From Azonexus sp. (GTDB lineage: Bacteria > Pseudomonadota > Gammaproteobacteria > Burkholderiales > Rhodocyclaceae), in contig JAITMS010000021.1 of NCBI GenBank assembly GCA_031277255.1, positions 1-45,542 of the forward strand: DNA of 45,542 nt, read 5' to 3'. The notes below the pieces were generated by a model that was not told where the DNA came from, searched no databases, and saw only the letters and a list, made by a program, of their open reading frames with translations. Shown here piece by piece: positions 16,383-25,226 of the stretch. Each line of letters opens with the position of its first letter. The stretch's first letter is position 1. The translations under genes and the position numbers were made by a program.

Positions 16383-18093
16383 CGTCTCTCACTCCCCGGA
16401 AGATCAGCTCGCACTCGGCGACACCGGCGCTGTCGGTCTGGTGGCGAATCTCGACGCTGTCCGAGTCGAGGCGGCAGAGGCAGAGGTAGCTGATGCGGGC
16501 GACGTTGGCCGTCGACAACTCGACGCCGGGGGCGGCGTCGAGCGAGAGGCGCTCGGTGTTGGCGTTGACCTCCATCGCGCCGGTGATGCGGCGATGCAGG
16601 GCCGTGCCGTCGGCAAGTTCGATACGGATGTCGCGCCGCCCGGGGCGGTTTTGAGCAAAGCGGGTGTAACCCACGTAGGCGATGTCGATATTGACGCCGC
16701 TGGCGGGCATCGGCGCGGCGAGGCTGAGATCGGCGGCGTGGGTCGGCAGCCAGAGGGCCTGCTGGCGACCGGCCAGCCAGGTCAGCAGGCGGCGGTAAGC
16801 AGCCTGTTCGGCGCGATTGGCCCCCAGCCAGCGGTGTTGCAGCAGCGGCAGCGCCAGGCCGCCGATGTCGGTCACTAGCGGCAGGGCTGCGCCGTTGTCG
16901 AGCTCAGAAAGCAGCCGGTAAAACTGCCGCGTCAGATCGGCGCTCTCGTTGGGCCGGGCGGCCAAGAGCGGGCGGTTGCGGTAAGTGAGCGCCGGGGCGA
17001 CGCCCGGCCAGTCGCTCGGTTCACTCAAGCGAAAGGCGGCATCGAAGGAATCAAGGCGATCAGTGCGGCGGTTGAGGCTCGGCGCTTGCCGCAACTGGGC
17101 CGTCCGGGCCGGGTAGAGCCGCGCCCCGCGCGGCCAGTCGCGCTCGGTTACACGAGAGAGGGAGAGGCCACCGGCGGCGACGGCGGCGACTTCGACCACC
17201 TCAATATCAAACACCGCCCCGGCTTCGGCCCCGCGCAAGAGGGCGAGGCCGCCGTCACGAAAGTCGAAGTCCGCCGTCTGGCAGGGGATGCTCAGCGACC
17301 CGGCAGGCAGGTCGAGCGGCAGTTGCTGGATGTCCGGCCAGACCGGCAGCACCCAGACGCGCGCCGACCAGCCGTAGAGCAGGAGGTCGAGATACTGCCG
17401 CTCGCGGCCCGTGGCGTGAAAGGCGGCGTCAAACTCGCGACGCGGCGCTTGGCGGATGGCCCGGCGCTGTTCGGCCAGGGTCTCGCTCTGCATGATGTCG
17501 GTGGCCCAGATCAGGCGCTCGGTAATGCCCTCGCTCCAGTCCGGGACGAATGGCCAGGCGACGATGCGAGTGGCCGTGATCTGGCTGCCGGAGGATTCGC
17601 CAGAGTCAAATTCCCAGACGAGGCCGGTATCGAGATTCGGCGTTCCGTCGGGGGTAACCGAAAGCTCATACTCGCGTTCCTGCAAGGCCGCGTAGAGCAG
17701 CGGCGGCTCCGGCTGGCCGGTGAGGGAGACGCCCTCGGCAATACCGTCGATGGCCGTCAGGGTGCGCGGCTCGAAATGGGCGTTCCACACCCACAACGGC
17801 ATGATCTGGGCGCTGGCGATGTTGCCGAGGTCGAGGCGTGATGGGGTGATGTGGATGCGGTAGTAGTAATCGTCAAGATAAGCGCCGCCATGCAGCCCGA
17901 CCAGCGGGCGCGGCGCGGTCGAGACGGGCAGATTGGAGACGATCGCCGCGCCGCCTGGCAACGGTAGCGCCAGCCGGACATCCGGCACGCTGGCGACAAA
18001 GGCGTGGCCATCGAGGTCGGCGGCAAAACGCGGCGCGTCTATGGGGCCAAGGGCAGCGGCGAGGAGGAGTCCAGTCAAAACGGCCATGTTCAC
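16372..18093 (-). CDS. Large tail tip/hub-like protein
   Basis: 573 residues, beta-rich, with two similar halves of alternating strands (an early VSNLPVSTAPRPLVGLHGG region, then an FDSGESSGSQITATRIVAWPF region). Position, directly before the DUF2163 protein and after two Dit-like proteins, suggests a hub protein, as seen in B3/D3112-type phages. The N-terminal 20 residues look like a short hydrophobic leader (MAVLTGLLLAAALGPI). I cannot name the family with certainty. Confidence 0.65.
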   Translation of the reverse strand: MNMAVLTGLLLAAALGPIDAPRFAADLDGHAFVASVPDVRLALPLPGGAAIVSNLPVSTAPRPLVGLHGGAYLDDYYYRIHITPSRLDLGNIASAQIMPLWVWNAHFEPRTLTAIDGIAEGVSLTGQPEPPLLYAALQEREYELSVTPDGTPNLDTGLVWEFDSGESSGSQITATRIVAWPFVPDWSEGITERLIWATDIMQSETLAEQRRAIRQAPRREFDAAFHATGRERQYLDLLLYGWSARVWVLPVWPDIQQLPLDLPAGSLSIPCQTADFDFRDGGLALLRGAEAGAVFDIEVVEVAAVAAGGLSLSRVTERDWPRGARLYPARTAQLRQAPSLNRRTDRLDSFDAAFRLSEPSDWPGVAPALTYRNRPLLAARPNESADLTRQFYRLLSELDNGAALPLVTDIGGLALPLLQHRWLGANRAEQAAYRRLLTWLAGRQQALWLPTHAADLSLAAPMPASGVNIDIAYVGYTRFAQNRPGRRDIRIELADGTALHRRITGAMEVNANTERLSLDAAPGVELSTANVARISYLCLCRLDSDSVEIRHQTDSAGVAECELIFRGVRDDEF

Positions 18094-18980
18094 GGCCCGT
18101 CATAACGGAGCGCCCAGCCGAGCGTACCGGTATGGGCAGTCGCGCCGAATGAACCGCCGCCATTGCGCGCGGCGAGGTTGCGCCGGTACCAGGGGAAAAC
18201 CATCCAGCAGTCGCTGCCGAGAGTCAAAATCTGGCCCGGCTCATAGTTATCGACGCGAATGTGCCGCGCTGTTTTGAGTTCGGCGACACAGGCGATTTTG
18301 TTTTCTGGCAAAAGAATCCAGGCACGCAGCGGCAACAGGATTGCCTCGCTGTTCCAGGTGTTCGGCTGGGTGTATAAGAGGGTGCGCCAGCCGATGCCCT
18401 GGCCTAAGACCCAGTTGCCGCCGAAGGCGCTAGTAATACCGTGGTCAACATAAGAGTTGCCGTTGTTGAAGTCGGATGTATTGGGGCTAGAAAATAAAGA
18501 CGGGTTGGTGGCGGAGCCAACCGCGCCGGTTGGCTCAATGCTTATGCCGTTGTCGATATTCGATACGATGGCCAGCAACGACGCGCCGAGCCAGACGCCG
18601 CTGCCGGGCAGGCTGATGGCGGATTGGCCGAAGGCCAGCCATTGATAAATATCAACTGAATGGTTAACGACCAGGAAAACCTCGTCCGGCGAGGCGGAGA
18701 CGAATAATCTATACAGAACGGGCCAGACAAAGTCATAAACTGGCGCTGGCCCGATTCGACCGACATGACAGTTGCCGGAAGCGCCAGTGTCAGATCCGGT
18801 CGTGACGCGGGCGCTGGCGGTTAGGCGCAGCGTGTCAAAGGTCAAGCGGATGATGACAGCGCCTTTTGAAAGCTCGGCATTGCCGCTATCCCAGGACCAG
18901 CCGTGGTTGCCGGTCAGGGTATCGACCAGCGCCTGGCGCAGACCAGCGAAGTCGGTGACGGAACCTGAGTAATAGGCCAT
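18090..18980 (-). CDS. Tail protein, paralogue of the next upstream gene (Dit-like position)
   Basis: 296 residues, beta-rich. It shares layout with the 18,980-19,819 protein: an N-terminal helix plus GN-HGWSW/ANGWQA-type motif, then a beta region with VYDFVWPVLYRLF-like strands and a conserved Trp-rich end (DCWMVFPWYRR). Its position between tape measure and hub proteins is that of distal tail proteins. Its TGA overlaps the ATG of the next gene. The start at 18980 overlaps the upstream stop. Confidence 0.6.
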   Translation of the reverse strand: MAYYSGSVTDFAGLRQALVDTLTGNHGWSWDSGNAELSKGAVIIRLTFDTLRLTASARVTTGSDTGASGNCHVGRIGPAPVYDFVWPVLYRLFVSASPDEVFLVVNHSVDIYQWLAFGQSAISLPGSGVWLGASLLAIVSNIDNGISIEPTGAVGSATNPSLFSSPNTSDFNNGNSYVDHGITSAFGGNWVLGQGIGWRTLLYTQPNTWNSEAILLPLRAWILLPENKIACVAELKTARHIRVDNYEPGQILTLGSDCWMVFPWYRRNLAARNGGGSFGATAHTGTLGWALRYDGP

Positions 18981-19819
18981 CAGTTATCCAGTCGCATAGC
19001 GTAATAGGCGTTATGGGCGGTGCGCCACACATCCTGAAAAACCACGTAGTTGACGCCGCCGAGGGTCAACGTGTTCTCAACGGCATTGTCGAAACCAGTG
19101 ATGTAAAAAATGCCGTCAAGCGCGCCCCAGACGTTGGCGGCGTTGTCATGCAACTCCACCGGCGGCAGCAGGTACAGACCGGCGGTGTCGCGCATGTTCA
19201 CTGCGGCGCCAGCGATAAAAGCATCGCTCCACGGGTAACAATGCGGCTGCATCCAGCCATCATTGGTGCGCAACCGCATGTTGGCGCGGTTGCCCCAGAT
19301 ATAACTCATGTGCGCTGTGTCAGAAAAGCGCGTCGCCGCCGCGCCGTTCAACGCGCCGCCGCAGACCACTGGATAGGGGTACTGGCTGGGCCGGGCGTAG
19401 GGCAGCATTTTGCCGACATAGGCGTGCTCATAAACCGGCGTGCCGACCTTCATGGCGAGCGCGATGCGCTGCGGGTTCAAGGTCAACCAGTAGTCGATGC
19501 GCTGGTTATGGGCCGGGACGCCGGAGAGTACGGCCCCCGGCTGGGTGTCGAAGCTGTTGGCCGGGACATAACCCGTGAACACGCCCGCCAGCAGGTTGTA
19601 ATAGTCGGCGTTGGCGTTCTGGTAGGTTCTGAATCCGATAAAAATCTCCTCGGTGCCAGTGTAGCCCGGCCCCTTGAGGATCAGTTGCTGGTCGGCGGCA
19701 GACGTGTCGTAGCGCAGCGCCTGCCAGCCGTTGGCGGTGGCGAAACTGTGGATGGCGGCCAGCATGGCGTAATGGGCGAGACCAGAACTGTTGTCGACGA
19801 AGCTGATCTGGTGGGGCAT
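18980..19819 (-). CDS. Tail protein downstream of tape measure (Dit-like position)
   Basis: 279 residues. The N-terminus (SSGLAHYAMLAAIHSFATANGW) is helical and is followed by a long beta domain including LILKGPGYTGTEEIFIGFRT. It is placed right after the tape measure gene, where siphoviruses encode the distal tail protein. Its resemblance to the following gene product in order of motifs suggests duplication. Its start overlaps the tape measure stop. Confidence 0.6.
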   Translation of the reverse strand: MPHQISFVDNSSGLAHYAMLAAIHSFATANGWQALRYDTSAADQQLILKGPGYTGTEEIFIGFRTYQNANADYYNLLAGVFTGYVPANSFDTQPGAVLSGVPAHNQRIDYWLTLNPQRIALAMKVGTPVYEHAYVGKMLPYARPSQYPYPVVCGGALNGAAATRFSDTAHMSYIWGNRANMRLRTNDGWMQPHCYPWSDAFIAGAAVNMRDTAGLYLLPPVELHDNAANVWGALDGIFYITGFDNAVENTLTLGGVNYVVFQDVWRTAHNAYYAMRLDN

Positions 19820-22800
19820 CAGGAGACTCCAAGGACTTGCCGAAACCGCGCCGGATCGCGGGAGAGCATGACGACGAAGTTCTCCACCCCCTGCCGCGAT
19901 TTGAAAGCGGCGCTGGCGATGCGCTCCGGGTCGTCGTAGACGTGGAGGTTCACGGCGTTGTTGAGCGTGGCCGACAGCGCCTTGGCCGGCTCCGGCAGGC
20001 TGCCGGAGGCGGGCATGGAGAGTTGCGCCGGGCCGGGCGGCATGACGAAGCCGCCTTCGGCGTAGCCGGAGAGGGCGCGCATCCCGACGGCGTTGAAGTG
20101 GTCGAGGAAGTCGCGCGCGCCGGGCTGGCGGACGGAGGCGGCGCGGATCATGTATTCACCGTTGCTACCCCATAGAAGAATGCTGTCACTGGTGCCTGTG
20201 CCTGGGCCAGCGATAGGCCCGCCGCTGGCAAAGCCAGCGCCCGCCATGCTGCCGAAGATGCTGCCCCAATCCAGACCGCCGCCGGACATGAAGCCGCTGG
20301 CCGCGCCGGATGTGCCTCCGGTGACTTTGGCTGCCGCCAGCGCGGCGGCGCTGCTGCTGAGCATGGTGGCGGCGGCGATCAGCGTGCCGCCGGAAGCTGC
20401 CAGTTCACCCGCCGAACCGGACAGGGCGGTGGCCCCGTCAGTCAGGCCAGCCCCTTCGCCGCCGCCCATGCCGAGCAGCGACATCGCGCCCTGGGCGGCC
20501 CCTTCGGCCAGGCGCTGGGCAGCGATCTGGGCGAGGCCATTGACCACGCTCTGCACCAGCGAGGTCACCGCCTCGCGCAGGGTCATCGTGCCGTTGGCGA
20601 GACCCGTAATGGCTTCATTAAGGCCGCTGGTGAGGCCGTTTTTAAGCGCCACTTGCAATTCGTTGCTGGTGTTTTGCAGGGTTATCAGTTGCGTCTGTAG
20701 CTCCTGCAACTGGATTGCCGCCAGCCGCCCCTGCTCGCCGCCAGCGGCGGCTAGTTGTTGCAGGATGGGGATTTGCGCCTGCAAAGCCGTGGCCGTCTGG
20801 CGGTGCAGATCAATCAGGCGCTGGCGGCCTTCGATCTCGGTCAAGAGGCCGGCGCTCACCTGGGCGTCGATGCTCTGCTCGTCGCGGCTGTTCTGGGCGT
20901 TGATGTTGCCGATGGCGGCGCTGACTTCGTCGAGCTGGCGGCGGGCCTCGGTAATGCCTTGCAGGCGGACGATCAGGTCAATTTGCGCTTGCGCCGTCAA
21001 GCTGCCGCCCGCGAGTTCCTTTTGCAGCGCGGCGCGGAGTTCGGCGTATTTCTCCTCAAACTCGCGGCGGGCGGCCTCCGCTGTGTTGCCTTCGAGTTTC
21101 AGGAGTTCGATTTCAACGCCATCCATCCCGGCCTTGATGTCCTCAGCCCGCTTCTTGGCCTCGGCAAAATCGTTGTAGGCCCGCGCCGCCGCGTCCACGG
21201 CCAGCGCCTGCTCAAAGAGCGCCGCCTTCTGCTGGCCGCTGAGACTGGCCCCCTCTTTGGAGGTTTTAAGCCAGATGTCGAGGGCGGATGATGCCTTGGT
21301 GGTCGAGTCCTCCACCCCAGCCTGAGCGTTGGCGAGGCGCTGCTGGCTCTCGGCCAGCGACTTCGCCAGTTCGATCTGCTTCTGGCCGAAGGGGTCTTGT
21401 TTTGAGCCGCCGCCGGTCTTCTTCGCCGCCTGCTGCAAGCGGTCGCGCTCAATGTAGATAGCGCGCAGCGCGTCCAGCGCCGCTTTTTCTTCGGGGATGC
21501 TTTCGCGCAGCCCCGTGCTGGGGGCGACATCGCGGTCAAAGCGACCCGCTGCCGATGGATCACGGATATTGGCAATGTCGCGGGCGATTTTATTAAACTC
21601 TTCTTCGGCTTTGCCGATGGCGACCGTGTCGGCTTTGACCTCTAATTCAATGACCACCGGGCTTTTCTGGGCGAGCGTATCCAGCCGCCCGACGACATCG
21701 TCGACTTTTTTCGCGTATGCTTCCGCCGAGGCGATCATCTCAAGGTAGCGGCGGCGTTGTTCCGCCGACAGATCAACCGACGCCTGCACGGCCTTGGTCA
21801 TCGCCTCGAAATTGGGAGTGAGGCCGTTATAGACCTTGTTGAACTCGGCCCGTAAAAAGTCTGCCGTGCCGCGCCCGGCATCGCTGACGTTGGCGAAGTC
21901 ACGATAAATCTCGGCGGCGAACCGACCGCTCTGGTTCTTGAATTGGCGGTTGGTCTCAACGACCTGATCGGCGATGGCCGATAGCGCGGTCGCTTGTTGG
22001 GCCTCGCTCAACTTGCCAAATTCTTCCCGCGCCTGCTCCGCCGTCTTGTTCATATCGGCCAGCGCCGATTCCGCCGCCTTGGTGTTATCGCGGAAGATCA
22101 GCCAGGTGGCGGCCAGGCTGCCGACGGTGAGCGCCAAGCCCATCGGGCCGGTCAATACACCCAGCAGGCTGCGGCCAACGCCAGCCATGCCAGCGGAGGC
22201 GGCGGCGGCTCTGGCCTGGGCGGCGGCAAGGCGCTCCGTCGCCGCCGTTGCCGCTGCCATATTACCCGTCAGCGCAGCCATCGCCCGCGCCTCGACGGCG
22301 GCGGCTTCGGCGGCGGCCAGTTCGGCGGCGGCGAGACGCTGGGCGGCAATGGTATTTCTGACCTGGGCAGCCTGGGCAATGACCAAGCCGCCAACCCAGC
22401 GCAGCAGCGCAGCGCCAGCGCCAGCCAGCGCGGCGCCTGCCAGTACTTCGATGTTTTCGGCCAGGGTGACGACGGCGGCAGAGAGCACGCGGGTTGAAAC
22501 AGCGCCCTCATTGGCTTCGCCCAGGTAAGCCTGCAAGGCTGCCCGCAAGCGGGTAAAGGCGTCCGCCACCGTGGTTGGCATTTCCGCCGCCGCCTGTTTG
22601 TTTTGCTCAACCGAGCGGCGCAGCCCTTCGGTCAAGTCAGTCAGCGACAGGTCGCCAGCAGCGCCCAGTTTGCGGATTTCTTCCGCCGTTTTGCCGCTGG
22701 CTTCGGCGATGCTGTCGACAATACTCGGCACGGCGGCGAGCAGGGTCTGCCAGCCTTCGGCATCGACCTTGCCGGTTTGCAAAGCCTTGGAGAAAGCGTT

Positions 22801-23280
22801 GATGGCCGAAGACGCTCGCTCGCTGGAAGCGGCGTTGGTCACCATCAAAAAAGAAAGGCTGTCACTGACATCGACCGCCTGGGCTGTGTTGTAACCCAGC
22901 GAGCGGAGCGCATCCGCCGTGCGGATGTACATCTCCTGCGCTTCGACCAGGGGCCGGTAGGTGTTCTGCGCGGTTTCCAGGAGCCGCGCCTGCACCATCT
23001 GGTATTCCTCGGTCGAGGCTGTCGCCATCTTGATGCGCGAGGCCATCTGGCCATATTCATCGGCCAGTTTGATGAGGTCATTGACGCCAGTGACGCCGAC
23101 CCCGGCAATCGCCAGATTGCGCAACTCGGCCAGTTGGCGGCTGATCGAAACCAGACCACGGCGGGAGGCGGATACCGAGCCGTCAAGCCGGTCGAAACCG
23201 CTTGTCAATTGCCCTAGACTGTCATAGGCTTGTCTGAGGTCGGCGCGAATACGGAGCGCCAGTTCGAGGTTGCCAGCCAT
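19819..23280 (-). CDS. Tail tape measure protein
   Basis: 1,153 residues. It carries a tape-measure N-terminal domain (about 50-260, including SSERASSAINAFSKALQTGKVDAEGWQTLL), hydrophobic segments near 280-400 that may insert into the host membrane, long Ala/Gln/Glu-rich coiled coils, and a typical C-terminus with GPGTGTSDSILLWGSNGEYMI and AEGGFV. It sets tail length and helps DNA entry; at about 1.5 angstrom per residue the tail would be near 170 nm, which fits a siphovirus. Start ATG 23280; an opposite-strand ORF begins at the same place. Confidence 0.92.
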   Translation of the reverse strand: MAGNLELALRIRADLRQAYDSLGQLTSGFDRLDGSVSASRRGLVSISRQLAELRNLAIAGVGVTGVNDLIKLADEYGQMASRIKMATASTEEYQMVQARLLETAQNTYRPLVEAQEMYIRTADALRSLGYNTAQAVDVSDSLSFLMVTNAASSERASSAINAFSKALQTGKVDAEGWQTLLAAVPSIVDSIAEASGKTAEEIRKLGAAGDLSLTDLTEGLRRSVEQNKQAAAEMPTTVADAFTRLRAALQAYLGEANEGAVSTRVLSAAVVTLAENIEVLAGAALAGAGAALLRWVGGLVIAQAAQVRNTIAAQRLAAAELAAAEAAAVEARAMAALTGNMAAATAATERLAAAQARAAAASAGMAGVGRSLLGVLTGPMGLALTVGSLAATWLIFRDNTKAAESALADMNKTAEQAREEFGKLSEAQQATALSAIADQVVETNRQFKNQSGRFAAEIYRDFANVSDAGRGTADFLRAEFNKVYNGLTPNFEAMTKAVQASVDLSAEQRRRYLEMIASAEAYAKKVDDVVGRLDTLAQKSPVVIELEVKADTVAIGKAEEEFNKIARDIANIRDPSAAGRFDRDVAPSTGLRESIPEEKAALDALRAIYIERDRLQQAAKKTGGGSKQDPFGQKQIELAKSLAESQQRLANAQAGVEDSTTKASSALDIWLKTSKEGASLSGQQKAALFEQALAVDAAARAYNDFAEAKKRAEDIKAGMDGVEIELLKLEGNTAEAARREFEEKYAELRAALQKELAGGSLTAQAQIDLIVRLQGITEARRQLDEVSAAIGNINAQNSRDEQSIDAQVSAGLLTEIEGRQRLIDLHRQTATALQAQIPILQQLAAAGGEQGRLAAIQLQELQTQLITLQNTSNELQVALKNGLTSGLNEAITGLANGTMTLREAVTSLVQSVVNGLAQIAAQRLAEGAAQGAMSLLGMGGGEGAGLTDGATALSGSAGELAASGGTLIAAATMLSSSAAALAAAKVTGGTSGAASGFMSGGGLDWGSIFGSMAGAGFASGGPIAGPGTGTSDSILLWGSNGEYMIRAASVRQPGARDFLDHFNAVGMRALSGYAEGGFVMPPGPAQLSMPASGSLPEPAKALSATLNNAVNLHVYDDPERIASAAFKSRQGVENFVVMLSRDPARFRQVLGVS

Positions 23281-23476
23281 GCAATATCATCCTTCCCCGG
23301 CGCAGAGTTTGCCCCGCCCCGTCTTCACTGCCATCATCGTCGTTGGCATTGCCGTCTTCTTTCTTCTGCTCTGGTTCTCGCTGAATAACCCGATCGGCGC
23401 GCTGCTTTTATTCGCCGCCGTTTTCGTCCTGAGCGGCGTGGTCAGCCTGTTCCGCCTGGGCAATTCAAGCTCCTAA
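23279..23476 (+). CDS. Small two-helix membrane protein on the opposite strand
   Basis: 65 residues from ATG 23279, with GAGG nine bases upstream (a TTG at 23270 in the same frame is possible). Two hydrophobic helices, about 16-36 (VFTAIIVVGIAVFFLLLWF) and 40-58, are joined by a short NNPIGA turn; the tail is RLGNSSS. It is the only plus-strand frame with strong protein-like composition in the tail operon, and it fits almost exactly between the tape measure start (23,280) and the end of the chaperone fusion (23,473). Third positions are rich in G/C. It could be a moron or membrane protein expressed from the prophage. Confidence 0.5.
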   Translation: MQYHPSPAQSLPRPVFTAIIVVGIAVFFLLLWFSLNNPIGALLLFAAVFVLSGVVSLFRLGNSSS

Positions 23477-24116
23477 TCCTTCACCAGCTTTTTCACCGCC
23501 TCGCCCGCCGCCTTGCCGCCGTTGAAGCCCAGATTGGCGGCGACGATGGCCGCTGCCTGCCGTTCATTTTCATGGCGGCAGGCTTCGCGGTAATAGAGGC
23601 TGATCTGATCCATCGTGTAGCCCATCAAGTCGGACTGGCGGTGGCCGTGGCGGATGAGGGTGGCGAAGATGCGGCCCCAGCGGACGCCCTGGCGGCCAGC
23701 GCCGGGTAGGCGACGAGCCGCCGGACGAAAAAATCCGCGTTCACCGTCCAGAAAGTAAGCAGCAGCGCCTCGCCTTCCCCGCCTTGCAAGCCCTCGATCC
23801 AGTCGCGCGGCTTGCCGGTGGCGGCTTCGAGCAGTTCATAGAGGGCATCGCCAATATCGCTCAAGGCGTCGATCAGGCAACCGACATCTTCGGAAAACGA
23901 TGTCTTGAGGGCGTCTGAAACCCATTTGAGGGCCATTGCGTGTTTGATCTGGTCGCCGAAAGTCAGCTTCTTTACCGTGATTTTTTCGCCGCCAATGGTG
24001 ATCTCGCCGTCCGGGGCGAGGACGGCGAGGACGGCGAGGTCGGAGGACTGCTCCCCCTCTCCCCCAACCCCTCCCCCACCGGGGGGGAGGGGAGGCGGGG
24101 CTGTTTTCTCGGCCAT
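23473..24116 (-). CDS. Tail assembly chaperone GT (-1 frameshift product)
   Basis: Translation of the G frame up to the slippery site at 23,733-23,727, then -1 slippage, gives 130 + 84 = 214 residues. The T part is open all the way to TAG at 23,475-23,473 and reads as a coherent helical protein (VRWGRIFATLIRHG, DLMGYTMDQISLYYREAC, ANLGFNGGKAAGEAVKKL). This is the G/GT arrangement of long-tailed phages, where G and GT coat the tape measure during tail assembly. Gene order (tail tube, G/GT, tape measure) fits. The T frame has no good own start. Confidence 0.75.
23625..24116 (-). CDS. Tail assembly chaperone G (unshifted product)
   Basis: 163 residues from ATG 24116 (GTG at 24119 is an alternative), overlapping the tail-tube stop as TGATG and preceded by GGGAG. 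Core: DGEITIGGEKITVKKLTFGDQIKHAMALKWVSDAL, then a helical region. The N-terminal 25 or so residues (about 4-24, Pro/Gly-rich, then VLAVLAV) are coded by an inserted dispersed repeat and a 9-bp tandem repeat, so the ancestral start was probably nearer DGEITIGG. The C-terminal part after the slippery site (VRRLVAYPALAARASAG...) is low complexity, as expected for the unshifted tail. Confidence 0.7.
   Translation of the reverse strand: MAEKTAPPPLPPGGGGVGGEGEQSSDLAVLAVLAPDGEITIGGEKITVKKLTFGDQIKHAMALKWVSDALKTSFSEDVGCLIDALSDIGDALYELLEAATGKPRDWIEGLQGGEGEALLLTFWTVNADFFVRRLVAYPALAARASAGAASSPPSSATATASPT
23727..23733 (-). promoter_or_regulatory. -1 ribosomal frameshift slippery heptamer T TTT TTC
   Basis: On the minus strand the coding frame reads GAT TTT TTC GTC, so the heptamer T TTT TTC sits exactly in the X XXY YYZ register needed for -1 slippage. 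Downstream, GC-rich sequence can form structure. The -1 frame is open for 84 codons after it. Confidence 0.75.
24051..24103. repeat. CCCTCTCCC-type palindromic element at the start of the chaperone gene
   Basis: A C-rich arm is followed by a G-rich arm (CCCCTCCCCCACCGGGG-like centre). It encodes the PPPLPPGGGGVGGEGE stretch of the tail chaperone. Next to it, 24,017-24,041 holds a 9-bp tandem repeat (GCGAGGACG), coding VLAVLAV. Confidence 0.75.
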
Positions 24117-24910
24117 CACTCGTCTCCCAAGAGATCGACGCGCATGAAGGCGCCGAAGAGGGGGTCGTTCTGCAATTCGGCGACGAAGAGGCCGCTGCCG
24201 GAGAGTTCCAGCGTCGCTTCTTCTTCGTTGATCCAGCCGAAGTCGCCATTCATGGCCAGACTGATGCGCGGGACGATGACGCGGACGTTCTGCCCCGCCG
24301 AGTTCAGCCCGTTGAAGATGATGCCGCGCTCGACGTTCTTGGCGGTAAAGGCGGCGATGTTGAGGTAGTCCTCGTACTCGTAGTCGATCTTGAGCGGTTC
24401 GACGTGCGCGGTCGGGTGGGCGGTGAGCAAGAGGCGGGCGTGCTGGGCCGATTCGATGGTGTAGTGCGTGCCTTCGACGTAGGTGATCGGCGTCGATGGC
24501 GTGCTGTCTTCGATGACGACGCTGCTGATCTTTGGGTGGCGAGTGGTGAAGTAGTCGCCTGCGACCAGGGGCGGCAGCGGTTCTTCCGTCACTGTCCCGG
24601 CGGCTTGCTCGGCAACCTGGCCAAAGAGCGCGGCGGCCAGGGTGCGGCCATTGAACTGGGCGAGCGAGAGGGCGACCGTCATGGATTTGCCGGTTTCCAG
24701 TTCGGCGAGGTCAAGGCGCTGGCCGGAGCAGGATTCGCGGATCATGGTCGTCTCGCGGCTGACCGTGGTGGTGAGCGTGCGCGTGCCGCAGCCGATGCGG
24801 TAGAGGTCGACGAGAAAGCCGCTCTCGGCCTTGCCATTGACGGGATCGTAGCGGCCCATCATCACCGGCCCCTGGCCGGAGTAAACAAAGGGGGTGTCGT
24901 TGATGGCCAT
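24116..24910 (-). CDS. Major tail tube protein
   Basis: 264 residues. The N-terminus, FVYSGQGPVMMGRYD, and a central beta barrel with a C-terminal LFGAFMRVDLLGDE are the pattern of tail tube proteins of transposable siphophages; these are hexameric beta-barrel rings. Its position directly before the G/GT chaperone is canonical. It has a strong GGAG ribosome-binding site before ATG 24910. A small upstream gene shares its operon. Confidence 0.7.
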   Translation of the reverse strand: MAINDTPFVYSGQGPVMMGRYDPVNGKAESGFLVDLYRIGCGTRTLTTTVSRETTMIRESCSGQRLDLAELETGKSMTVALSLAQFNGRTLAAALFGQVAEQAAGTVTEEPLPPLVAGDYFTTRHPKISSVVIEDSTPSTPITYVEGTHYTIESAQHARLLLTAHPTAHVEPLKIDYEYEDYLNIAAFTAKNVERGIIFNGLNSAGQNVRVIVPRISLAMNGDFGWINEEEATLELSGSGLFVAELQNDPLFGAFMRVDLLGDE

Positions 24911-25149
24911 TATTTGGCTCCTTTCTTGGCAGAAGACTGAGGACTGATGACAGAGGACTGAGAGGTAGTCTGTTGTCCGTCTGGCTGATTACTGCCACCG
25001 GATTCCCCTTCTGTCTTCTGAACAGCGACGCCTTTGGCGATCAGCCATTGGGCCTTGTCAGCGCGCAGCGTGAGGCGCGCGCCGACGGGGTAGTTACGGC
25101 CCGCATGGCGGTGCGGGCGCTGCAAGATGATTTCGGTTGTATCAGGCAT
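24910..25149 (-). CDS. Small conserved phage protein (DUF7210-like)
   Basis: 79 residues from ATG 25149 with AAGGAG six bases upstream; a longer upstream frame has no such signal. The N-terminal half is a small beta protein with a HRHAGRNYPVGARLTLRADKAQWLIAKGVA run, typical of short proteins between tail terminator and tail tube genes. The C-terminal 25 or so residues (SQSSVISPQSSAKK) are translated from a CTGTCCTCTGTC-type repeat and are probably an extension. Role unknown. Confidence 0.6.
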   Translation of the reverse strand: MPDTTEIILQRPHRHAGRNYPVGARLTLRADKAQWLIAKGVAVQKTEGESGGSNQPDGQQTTSQSSVISPQSSAKKGAK

Positions 25150-25165
25150 GGTTTGCTCCTTCATG

Positions 25166-25226
25166 TTGCGGCGGCTCTGCCGCCGGTAATTGACTGTCCT
25201 CTGTCCTCAGTCTTCTGTCCTCAGTC
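25166..25226. repeat. Hairpin + CTGTCCTCTGTCCTCAGTC element, copy 1
   Basis: A hairpin with arms GGCGGC and GCCGCC is followed by GGTAATTGACTG and by repeats of TGTCCTC. The unit lies downstream of the gp37-like gene stop. Related CTGTCCTC or complementary AGAGGACAG runs are at 24,922-24,965, 25,676-25,716 and 26,219-26,252. Confidence 0.65.
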
